From contig DCZO01000018.1 in the NCBI GenBank assembly GCA_002331335.1, positions 121,189 to 135,528 of the forward strand: a stretch of 14,340 nucleotides of DNA, given 5' to 3'. A program made the translations under genes and the position numbers. This DNA comes from Nitrospira sp. UBA2082 (lineage in GTDB: Bacteria > Nitrospirota > Nitrospiria > Nitrospirales > Nitrospiraceae). The notes below the pieces were generated by a model. It did no database searches. It saw nothing but the letters and a program-made list of their open reading frames with translations, and was not told the origin of the DNA. Shown piece by piece: positions 7,465 to 12,941 of the stretch (position 1 is its first letter; each line of letters begins with the position of its first letter).

Positions 7465-8312
7465 CTGCCGCCGACGCCCAAGCCTATTGCACAGCCTACA
7501 CGAAGCAGAGTGGCAGTAACTTTTACTACTCGTTCCTCTTCCTGTCCAAGGCCAAGCGCCAGGCGATGTACACCATCTATGCCTTCTGCAAGGCGGTGGA
7601 CAGCGCAGTCGACGAACCACCGGCCGGAAGCAACCCCAAAGACGAGTTGCGACGCTGGCGTCGGGAACTGGACGCCGTATACGGCGGCACCCCGACCCTT
7701 CCGATTACCGTGAGCCTCGCGCATCACGTCAAGGCCCTCTCCATCCCCAAAGCCTATTTCGAAGAGCTGGTGAAGGGTGTCGAGATGGACCTGTCCAATA
7801 ACCGCTACGCCACGTTCGACGAATTGTCGCTCTATTGCTATCGGGTGGCGTCGGTCGTGGGCTTGATTTGCCTGCACATCTTCGGCACCACGTCGCCCCG
7901 CGCGCAGGACTATGCCGTGTCGCTGGGCATGGCGTTTCAATTAACGAATATCCTGCGTGACGTCGGCGCCGACGCATCCGACAATCGCGTGTATCTTCCG
8001 CTCGACGATCTGCGCGCCAGCAACTACTCTGAAAAGGCTCTGTTGCAAAAGACCTATTCGCCTGAGTTCAAGATGCTGATGCAGCAGGAGGCGACGCGAG
8101 CCCGCCAGTATTATGAAAAAGCGCGCGCCGCCTTAGCGGCATTGCCTCCGTCCGAACGCCGGGCTCTCATCGTCGCGGAAATCATGCGCGGCATCTACAG
8201 TCGAATCTTGGACAAGATTGAACGGTCCGGTTATCAGGTGTTTGGACCGCGCATCAGTCTCTCCACCAGCCATCGGCTGGCCATCGCCTTGAGCATTTGG
8301 TTACGTTCCTAG
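7461..8312 (+). CDS. hpnD: Presqualene diphosphate synthase HpnD
   Basis: A 283-aa member of the squalene/phytoene synthase family. HpnD condenses two farnesyl diphosphates to presqualene diphosphate in the HpnC-HpnD-HpnE route to squalene, which feeds hopanoid synthesis. It shows SFLFLSKAKRQAMYTIYAFC with the first Asp motif at Asp47/Asp51, the second motif QLTNILRDVGADASDNRVYLP with Asp167/Asp171, and MRGIYSRILDKIERSGYQVF near the C-terminus. That C-terminal block, ending in a basic segment and WLR, is characteristic of HpnD rather than HpnC or CrtB. Length is normal for the family (about 280 aa). The first motif reads DSAVDE where DDxxDE is more usual. It starts inside the stop codon of the HAD gene and is followed after 5 bases by hpnE, so the three form one operon. 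No hpnC lies in the window. Confidence 0.9.
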   Translation: MTAADAQAYCTAYTKQSGSNFYYSFLFLSKAKRQAMYTIYAFCKAVDSAVDEPPAGSNPKDELRRWRRELDAVYGGTPTLPITVSLAHHVKALSIPKAYFEELVKGVEMDLSNNRYATFDELSLYCYRVASVVGLICLHIFGTTSPRAQDYAVSLGMAFQLTNILRDVGADASDNRVYLPLDDLRASNYSEKALLQKTYSPEFKMLMQQEATRARQYYEKARAALAALPPSERRALIVAEIMRGIYSRILDKIERSGYQVFGPRISLSTSHRLAIALSIWLRS

Positions 8313-8317
8313 CCCTC

Positions 8318-9649
8318 GTGACCATTCCGGTTGAACAGACGGTTCTTGTCTTGGGCGCGGGTCTGACCGGGCTGGCGGTGGCTCATTTCCTCAATCGACA
8401 GGGGTATCGAGTTACCCTGCTCGATCATCCTGATTGGCAAGACAGCTATGGGATGAATCCGACCGACGCCGCCCCCGTTCTGTTCGGACGCCATCAGGCA
8501 ACCTGGCACCTGCTCCGCTCAATCGAGCGCACCATCCCTCCTCAACCGGACCGGACAGTTCCACTCGAATTTCTTCTTCCCACCGGACGGATCGCAGCCT
8601 ATCAGTCCACTCACCTTCCGGGCGCGCTTCAGTGGATGACCAGCCTCTTCAGCTTCCATGGCCTGTCGTGGCACGACCGCTGGACACTGTTCTCGCATCT
8701 GGAACAGATCTGGGAGCAAGCAGAATCACTTCCAGCGGACCTGGACAACCGTCTTGCCAACGAATGGCTGACGTCGATCGGCCAAAGCCAGGAGGCTCGT
8801 CAGTCTATCTGGAACCCGCTCATTCTATGGCTGACCGGCAACGAGTTGGAATGCCTGTCCGCCGCGGTGTTCGTGCGGCAGCTGTCCACTCTGTTGTTGG
8901 GCCGGACAATGGACGCACGGCTGACATTCCTGCATGGGTTCGTCGCAGACCGATTCCTCGGTCCTCTGAGAGAGGCGGTGCAACGACAGCACGCGCAGAT
9001 TCTGACCAGCTCGCAGACACCTGAACTTCGGTTTGGACCGGACGGGGTCACCGGTGTCCGGCTTCACGATGGATCTGTGCTCCAGGCCCAATGGTATGTC
9101 GCTGCCCTTTCCCACCGAACGCTGCTCCCTCTGCTACCTGAACGCTTGCTGACGCGCTATGCCTATTTTGCGCAAATCAGTGAACTGGAAACCTTGCCTC
9201 AAACGACTGTCCAGTTCGCACGGCGCTCAACGACGGCGTCACCACGGCTACTGTTGCTCGCGGACCGGCCGTTCCATTACCTCACCGTCGGCCCTTATGG
9301 AGCCGCCGAGATTCGCTACCGGCTCTCGGCCATCGGCGATCCTGCGCTCATGGAATTGGATGACGATCAACTGACCAGCCTCGGACGCACCGAGCTTGGC
9401 CGGCTGGCCCCGGAAATCAGGCAGGAGGACATCCACTCCGTCGAAATTAACCGACTGAGCCAAGCAGCCCTGTCACTCAAACCAGGCGCAGCCCTGCTCC
9501 GACCCATCCAGCAGAGCCCCGTGGACAATCTCCTGCTCGCCGGTGCCTGGACCGATACCGGATGGCCCGCCAACATCGAGAGTGCGATCGTCAGCGCGCA
9601 ACGCTGCGCGGAAATCATCGCCGAACGGCCGGATGGGGAAAAGCCATGA
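8318..9649 (+). CDS. hpnE: FAD-dependent squalene-forming oxidoreductase, HpnE-like
   Basis: A 443-aa flavoprotein of the amine oxidase/phytoene desaturase fold. HpnE reduces hydroxysqualene to squalene. The N-terminal dinucleotide fold VLVLGAGLTGLAVAHFL has the GxGxxG glycines at 13, 15 and 18 and an acidic strand end at Asp36. The C-terminal FAD signature AGAWTDTGWPANIESAIVSA lies near 408-427, as in HpnE. The usual GGR motif after the first strand-helix-strand is not present; the equivalent stretch is short and reads DHPDWQDSYGMNP, followed by FGRH (56-59) where HpnE usually has GQH. The open frame extends back to a TTG at 8297 inside hpnD. GTG 8318, just after the hpnD stop, is preferred because it gives the normal short lead before the fold. 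Neither has a Shine-Dalgarno, so coupling to hpnD translation is likely. A relation to other desaturases is possible, but context favours HpnE. Confidence 0.78.
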   Translation: MTIPVEQTVLVLGAGLTGLAVAHFLNRQGYRVTLLDHPDWQDSYGMNPTDAAPVLFGRHQATWHLLRSIERTIPPQPDRTVPLEFLLPTGRIAAYQSTHLPGALQWMTSLFSFHGLSWHDRWTLFSHLEQIWEQAESLPADLDNRLANEWLTSIGQSQEARQSIWNPLILWLTGNELECLSAAVFVRQLSTLLLGRTMDARLTFLHGFVADRFLGPLREAVQRQHAQILTSSQTPELRFGPDGVTGVRLHDGSVLQAQWYVAALSHRTLLPLLPERLLTRYAYFAQISELETLPQTTVQFARRSTTASPRLLLLADRPFHYLTVGPYGAAEIRYRLSAIGDPALMELDDDQLTSLGRTELGRLAPEIRQEDIHSVEINRLSQAALSLKPGAALLRPIQQSPVDNLLLAGAWTDTGWPANIESAIVSAQRCAEIIAERPDGEKP

Positions 9650-9653
9650 TGGA

Positions 9654-9676
9654 ACTGGCGTGCACGTGACGCCGGT
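9654..9676. terminator. Hairpin between convergent genes
   Basis: ACTGGCGT (9654-9661) pairs with ACGCCGGT (9669-9676), 8 pairs including one G-U, with a 7-base loop, starting 5 bases after the hpnE stop. A moderately T-rich stretch follows but no clean T-tract. A second weak pair, TGAGAT/ATCTCA (9682-9687, 9696-9701), lies beside it. It could end transcription from either convergent gene. Confidence 0.3.
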
Positions 9677-9693
9677 TGAACTGAGATTTCAAT

Positions 9694-10317
9694 TTATCTC
9701 ATCCGCAGGTAACACTGATCCTCGAACTGTTGGCCGCCCCCATACTTCGCAATCACCAACCATTCACGTTTGACATCTGTCAGGGCAACGTATGCCACCG
9801 AATCGAGGATGAACGGGTGGGCCGTGAACATCGTCGCCAATGCGGGAAGTATGGGGCTCTGTTCTATCGGGAGTGATACAAGCGGATATGTGCCGCCGGT
9901 CCGCTCGAACTTATCATCCGTAGCCAACAACGGCCCCATATCCTGCCAACTGGTACGTTCAAGAACAGTGCTGTCGGCTGGAAATACATACAAACTGTCG
10001 CTGGGCGCGCCTTTCATGCAGAACGTCGTCTTGACGACGAGGTCCTTCGTTCCGTTGTTGTCCAGATCCATGATCGCCCCGTCGAGACTGGAACACTGTC
10101 TCGTCTTCGGCCCCAGTCCCTTCAGGTCCACCTGTTTCCAGTCCACCGTCTTGATCAACTCGGCATCGGGCGCCAGCCGATCTCCGAAGAACTTCGCCAC
10201 TTTCTGACAAAACGAGAGATCCCTCCCTGCCGCCACCTCAATCGAGGCGGCAGAGACCAGCGACGGCAGTGCGATTGACCAGAGCACAGCAAGTAAGAGC
10301 TCGCTTCGTTCTTTCAT
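9694..10317 (-). CDS. Secreted protein of unknown function with a DxDxNG calcium-loop-like motif
   Basis: A 207-aa protein with a typical signal peptide: charged start MKERSE, hydrophobic core (7-20) and cleavage likely after VSA (about residue 23). The mature part has four or more cysteines (37, 75, 100 and one near the C-terminus) that may form disulfides. DLDNNGTKDLVV (84-95) resembles the calcium-binding loops of FG-GAP/VCBS or dockerin-like repeats, DxDxNGxxD. The rest suggests a small beta-rich periplasmic protein. I do not recognise the family. AGAGGGTGAGG just upstream of the ATG is a strong, slightly close ribosome binding site. It is divergent from the uracil-DNA glycosylase gene (77 bases between starts) and convergent with hpnE. 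Confidence 0.78.
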   Translation of the reverse strand: MKERSELLLAVLWSIALPSLVSAASIEVAAGRDLSFCQKVAKFFGDRLAPDAELIKTVDWKQVDLKGLGPKTRQCSSLDGAIMDLDNNGTKDLVVKTTFCMKGAPSDSLYVFPADSTVLERTSWQDMGPLLATDDKFERTGGTYPLVSLPIEQSPILPALATMFTAHPFILDSVAYVALTDVKREWLVIAKYGGGQQFEDQCYLRMR

Positions 10318-10394
10318 GTCCTCACCCTCTCATTGACAACGCCGACCCACCTTCCTAAGATACCGCCGATTTTCCCAATCGATTCCATTCAACC

Positions 10395-11048
10395 ATGACC
10401 CTCACACCGCTCCAAGAACTTGCCAAATCCCTTCACAATTGCCAGCGGTGCAAACTGGCCAAGCTGGGACGCAGCCAGGTCGTGTTCGGTGTGGGCAATC
10501 CGCATGCGAGCATCATGTTCGTGGGTGAGGCCCCAGGCTTCAACGAAGACCAGAAGGGCGAGCCATTCGTCGGCGCGGCGGGTAAACTGTTGAACGATCT
10601 TCTCGCCTCGGCTGGGTTGTCGCGCGATCAGATCTACATTGCGAATGTGATTAAATGCCGGCCGCCGAACAACCGCGACCCGGAACAAGATGAAGTCGAG
10701 ACCTGCAAGCCGTTCCTGCTGCAACAGATCCAGCTGATCAGGCCGAAGCTGGTCTGCACGCTCGGTAACTGGGCCACACAGACGTTATTGGAACGCAAAG
10801 TGGGAATCACAAAGGTGAAGGCACAGGCCTTCTATATGAAGGATTTCGTGATCTTCCCCTTGCTGCACCCGGCCGCCGCCCTGCATCAAGGCAACTTGAT
10901 GGACACGCTGAAAGAAGACTTCAAAAAGTTGAAAGAGTTCCTGGACCGGAACACCAAACCGGCCGAACCCACCGGCACTTCCTCACCAGCCGCCCCAGTC
11001 CTCGATATTGAATCACCCCATCCGGCGCAGATGGATCTGTTCGGATAG
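10395..11048 (+). CDS. udg: Uracil-DNA glycosylase, family 4 (iron-sulfur UDG)
   Basis: A 217-aa enzyme that excises uracil from DNA to start base excision repair. Four cysteines expected to hold a 4Fe-4S cluster are at 16, 19, 88 and 104 (NCQRCK near the start, NVIKCRPPNNRDP, VETCKPFL). Motif A, GEAPGFNEDQKGEPFVGAAG (44-63), and the HPAA motif (158-161) are those of family 4. After the catalytic domain ends near 185, a disordered Pro/Thr/Ser-rich linker (188-210) leads to QMDLFG at the very C-terminus (212-217), which resembles a bacterial sliding-clamp binding motif. No good Shine-Dalgarno precedes the ATG, but the start gives the expected N-terminus with the first cysteine pair near residue 16. 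Downstream lies the compound palindrome at 11065. Confidence 0.93.
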   Translation: MTLTPLQELAKSLHNCQRCKLAKLGRSQVVFGVGNPHASIMFVGEAPGFNEDQKGEPFVGAAGKLLNDLLASAGLSRDQIYIANVIKCRPPNNRDPEQDEVETCKPFLLQQIQLIRPKLVCTLGNWATQTLLERKVGITKVKAQAFYMKDFVIFPLLHPAAALHQGNLMDTLKEDFKKLKEFLDRNTKPAEPTGTSSPAAPVLDIESPHPAQMDLFG

Positions 11049-11064
11049 TTGGGCCCGTGCTCCT

Positions 11065-11202
11065 GTGAGGGGTTAGACCGCATGGCCTTGCCGCCGCTTG
11101 GCTGTGCAACTCGTTCCGTTCCGGATTTCATCCGAACGGAACCTCGAACAGTGCTCGCCATCGCCTTCGGCGACCGCAGCGACAGGCCATGCAACCCCTC
11201 AC
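11065..11202. repeat. Compound inverted-repeat element downstream of udg
   Basis: The outer arms are GTGAGGGGTT (11065-11074) plus GCATGGCC (11080-11087), separated by AGACC, against the uninterrupted reverse complement at 11185-11202. Nested inside, GTTCCGTTC-C-GGAT (11113-11126) pairs with ATCCGAACGGAAC (11130-11142), a 13-bp stem with one bulged C and a 3-base loop. The whole can fold into a long cruciform-like structure. It starts 17 bases after the udg stop, so it may stabilise or end that transcript, or be a dispersed palindromic repeat. No coding frame in it is convincing. Confidence 0.6.
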
Positions 11203-11361
11203 AAGTCGCAGTCAGCCCAGCCATCCTCACTTGGCAAAGAGGACTACAACTTCGCATACATCAAAGGCTGAATTTGCCTGCTGGTTGTTAATCAATGGCC
11301 TTCCCGCTATTCTTACGAGGCGAATGGCTCGCAGATTGATGCCCTGCACAGCGAGGTGACT

Positions 11362-11539
11362 ATGCCCTCAGCGAAAGAACGGATCGCCAAAATCCTTCAA
11401 GATCAGCCGGACGACAGCTCATACGATGAGATTCTCAGGGAACTCGCCTTTGCGCGCATGATCCGTTGTCGAAGAGGGTCAGGTCTTGCAGTATCCTGCT
11501 CCATGGGGCATCACAGTCATACATGACGGTGGTGCCTAA
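11362..11539 (+). pseudogene. Small antitoxin-like ORF, apparently frameshifted
   Basis: ATG 11362 follows GAGGTGA (11353-11359), a strong ribosome binding site. The first 34 residues, opening MPSAKERIAKILQDQ and continuing PDDSSYDEILRELAFARMI, resemble the N-terminus of small bacterial antitoxin-like proteins of the 'LPDDxSYDEIxxEI' kind. That frame then turns into a Cys/Arg/Ser-rich tail and stops at 11526 (54 aa). One base over, from about 11463 to the TAA at 11537-11539, a better-looking continuation reads VVEEGQVLQYPAPWGITVIH. This suggests a +1 shift or small deletion near 11461-11470. No toxin gene follows. It could still be a genuine 54-aa protein. The family match is from memory only. 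Confidence 0.5.
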
Positions 11540-11553
11540 CTATTCGTTCAAGC
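11534..11553 (+). other. attC-like half site (integron recombination site)
   Basis: GCCTAAC at 11534-11540 fits the attC R'' core (RYYYAAC), and the following TATTCGTTCAAGC closely matches the left half of the aadA1-type attC (TAAC-n-ATTCGTTCAAGC). The stop codon of the upstream broken ORF lies inside the core, as is common in gene cassettes. No matching right half with GTTRRRY is seen in the next 150 bases and no integrase gene is present, so at most this is a truncated or degenerate site. Confidence 0.35.
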
Positions 11554-11721
11554 GGCTCTCCTCTTGGCGACCCGCCCACTGGGCCGCGAAGCCGATCGTG
11601 CGGCACGCTTGGTCGAGGCGGTTGCCTGCAACTTTAGCCCGAGCTCCCCGATGACTTTCAGGATGGTATCGAACCCTGAACTCCGCTCCCCGGAGAGCGC
11701 TCTGTAGAGGCTCCCACGAGC
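11548..11721 (-). pseudogene. C-terminal remnant of a HigA-type (addiction-module antidote) antitoxin
   Basis: Read on the minus strand, the frame ending at TGA 11548-11550 gives ARGSLYRALSGERSSGF followed by DTILKVIGELGLKLQA, then a basic tail. This matches the end of the helix-turn-helix of COG3636-type addiction-module antidote proteins (pattern SLYKALSGxxxPxFDTILKVIxALGLKL). The N-terminal half is missing: upstream the frame runs into Pro-rich, unrelated sequence and then the stop codon of another small ORF at 11741. No HigB-like toxin is visible. The remnant is antisense to and slightly overlapped by the attC-like site. The homology is judged by eye but the motif run is long and specific. 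Confidence 0.6.
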
Positions 11722-11740
11722 GGGGGGAAACGGGGATATT

Positions 11741-12115
11741 CTACTTTTCCAGAGTGATGCCGAGGCTCAGAGCGGACTTCACCGGAGGAGCGGAGGCCCG
11801 TCGAAGCTCCGCTAGCCCGCATTATTCATGACGGTTCGTGACGAAACCGACGAGACGCCAGGCGAGACGGGCACGCGGAGCCCTGAGAGACCGAGGCATC
11901 CTTGAAACAGGATGTTGAGGTCACGAGGGGCGAGCCTGCCCGCCTGGCTGTGCGAAGACTTCGGCCAGGCTTGTCGCAGCGGCGTATGGGCGGTTGCAGT
12001 AGAAACGTTCATGAATAATGCGGGCTAAGAAGGAAAACGGAAACCGACTGAGCCTGCGAAGGAATTTCCGAAGGCTTTCGCTCAGCCGAGAAAAGAGGGA
12101 CGTTCTGAATTTCAA
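11741..12115 (-). pseudogene. Small ORF interrupted by the MITE-like element
   Basis: On the minus strand, a TTG at 12115 opens a basic frame beginning LKFRTSLFSRLSESL and ending SRFPFSFL, where it meets the element at 12026. Beyond the element, at 11812, the frame resumes as AELRRASAPPVKSALSLG and stops at TAG 11741-11743. Removing the element and one TA joins both halves in frame into about 54 codons. A stop lies just upstream of the TTG and there is no clear ribosome binding site, so coding function is unproven. I do not recognise the product, and the flanks may instead be conserved non-coding sequence. Confidence 0.35.
11815..12025. mobile_element. MITE-like element, 211 bp, with 18-bp terminal inverted repeats and TA flanks
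   Basis: AGCCCGCATTATTCATGA (11814-11831) is the exact reverse complement of 12009-12026. A TA dinucleotide sits at each outer edge (11813-11814 and 12026-12027), consistent with a 2-bp TA target duplication as made by IS630/Tc1-mariner type transposases. The 211-bp interior has no convincing gene and holds two hairpins: CATCCT/AGGATG (11897-11902, 11909-11914), and a longer one in which GCCTGGC (11942-11948) pairs with GCCAGGC (11964-11970) around an inner CGAAG/CTTCG stem. It would need a transposase supplied elsewhere. The family assignment is inference; the repeats are directly visible. Confidence 0.75.
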
Positions 12116-12173
12116 AACCTACAACAACAGCGCGTCAGGTCGGCGCACCGGCTATGGGACCTAAGCAGGAAAC

Positions 12174-12452
12174 TTAGCTGGCAAGTTTGTGAAAGGAAAT
12201 GCCGGTCATGTCAAGGTCTTTACCGGCGCGGAACAGGCGTTCGACCGCGTCACTGATCTTGAGGGCCGTCTTGCCGGGTACGCTCCTCGTCCCACAGCGT
12301 CCACAGAGCATTGCGTTGACGTTTTCCACATCGGCGTAAAACCCGCCACGCTCGAAGTGCAACGTGGTCCGTCCCTGGCGCATGGCTGTGCCGCATTCAG
12401 GACAAGCTTTACTGCCTATCGCTTTCTTTTTCGAACTTGGCTTTTTATCCAT
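12174..12452 (-). CDS. YgiT-type zinc-finger antitoxin
   Basis: A 92-aa protein, MDKKPSSKKKAIGSKACPEC at the start. Two CxxCG knuckles (Cys17/Cys20 and Cys50/Cys53) bracket a short beta-rich segment and should bind one zinc, as in the N-terminal domain of MqsA/YgiT antitoxins. The basic Lys-rich N-terminus and the C-terminal helix followed by KDLDMTGISFHKLAS complete it. The MqsA helix-turn-helix DNA-binding domain is absent. The open frame extends back to 12560, but ATG 12452 is preferred because it gives the family-like start and a GGGA 4 bases upstream. It overlaps the end of the upstream toxin gene by 37 bases, implying translational coupling. Its last codons are partly duplicated at 12887-12932. 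Confidence 0.82.
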   Translation of the reverse strand: MDKKPSSKKKAIGSKACPECGTAMRQGRTTLHFERGGFYADVENVNAMLCGRCGTRSVPGKTALKISDAVERLFRAGKDLDMTGISFHKLAS

Positions 12453-12718
12453 TGGTCCCGCTGGGGAATATATGTGGTGACAATGTCCACCGATCGATTC
12501 GCGCTGAAGTCTACCACAACGTGAACAGGAACCGCATTCGCGTGTCCATAAACCAAACACCTCTTCCTATCCGGATACCGCTCAATGATCTTCCCTGTCT
12601 GGATCACATGGAGCATGTCAGCCACACTGATCCCATCTTTGAATCCCTCCGTGAGCGCGTGGTCTGTGACAAAGAAGTTGCCCTTCCGGACGAAGGTCCG
12701 AATAGCCTCCATCTCCAT
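12416..12718 (-). CDS. DUF4258 protein, probable toxin of a type II toxin-antitoxin pair
   Basis: A 100-aa protein with the DUF4258 pattern: an N-terminal helix, FVTDHALTEGFKDGIS with His20, then VADMLHVIQTGKIIERYPD, CLVYGHANAVPVHVVVDFS with His66, and VDIVTTYIPQRDQW, ending in a very basic RKRKR tail. DUF4258 genes are often found directly before a YgiT-type zinc-finger gene, the arrangement seen here, and the pair is taken to be a toxin-antitoxin module with a likely RNase-type toxin; activity is not shown by the sequence. Two possible start ATGs (12718 and 12712) lie within 6 bases. No Shine-Dalgarno is present, and a promoter-like pair ends about 8 bases before the first ATG. The toxin comes first in the operon, as in mqsRA. 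Confidence 0.8.
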   Translation of the reverse strand: MEMEAIRTFVRKGNFFVTDHALTEGFKDGISVADMLHVIQTGKIIERYPDRKRCLVYGHANAVPVHVVVDFSANRSVDIVTTYIPQRDQWIKSQVRKRKR

Positions 12719-12726
12719 AGCGGCGC

Positions 12727-12755
12727 AGCATAACGAAACAAGTGGAAGGGGTCAA
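12727..12755 (-). promoter_or_regulatory. Candidate promoter of the DUF4258/YgiT pair
   Basis: On the minus strand TTGACC (12750-12755; 5 of 6) is separated by exactly 17 bases from TATGCT (12727-12732; 4 of 6). The start codon at 12718 lies 8 bases past the -10, so transcription would begin within a base or two of the ATG, giving a leaderless message. No repeat that would clearly serve as an antitoxin operator was found here. Confidence 0.5.
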
Positions 12756-12884
12756 ACACCGAGAGCGATCGTCATTGCGTACGTGGCTCATCACGCCGTT
12801 ACCAGAACCGCTCTAGCTGCGGGAAAACGCCGCTTGAATGAGTCAGGTTAGTTCCAGGCTGAGATTAGGGATGTCAGCTAATAC

Positions 12885-12941
12885 TCAGCTGGCAAGCTTG
12901 CGAAAGAACATGCCGGTTATGCTGAGGTCTTTGCGCTTCAC
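12885..12941 (-). pseudogene. hicA start fused to the end of a second YgiT-type gene
   Basis: GTG 12941 overlaps the hicB stop in a GTGA junction and opens MKRKDL, the usual first residues of a HicA toxin following this HicB type. From KDL on, the frame reads KDLSITGMFFRKLAS and stops at 12885-12887. That matches the end of the intact YgiT-type protein (KDLDMTGISFHKLAS), and the DNA at 12887-12932 agrees with 12176-12221 in about 38 of 46 positions. Both sides share AAAGACCT at the junction, so the likely history is a deletion between hicA and a neighbouring ygiT-type gene through that short homology. The 18-residue product has no toxin core. Confidence 0.6.

Noticed and set aside
11072..11078. 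GTTAGAC fits the attC right-hand core (GTTRRRY), which with GCCTAAC at 11534 could bound a 460-bp cassette.
   Set aside because: No left half or stem of an attC is visible before it, and it lies within the arm of a clear palindrome, so the 7-base match is most likely chance.
12453..12560. Upstream extension of the YgiT-type gene to 12560, adding two cysteine pairs.
   Set aside because: The added stretch lies in another frame of the toxin gene and is not family-like; ATG 12452 gives the normal N-terminus.
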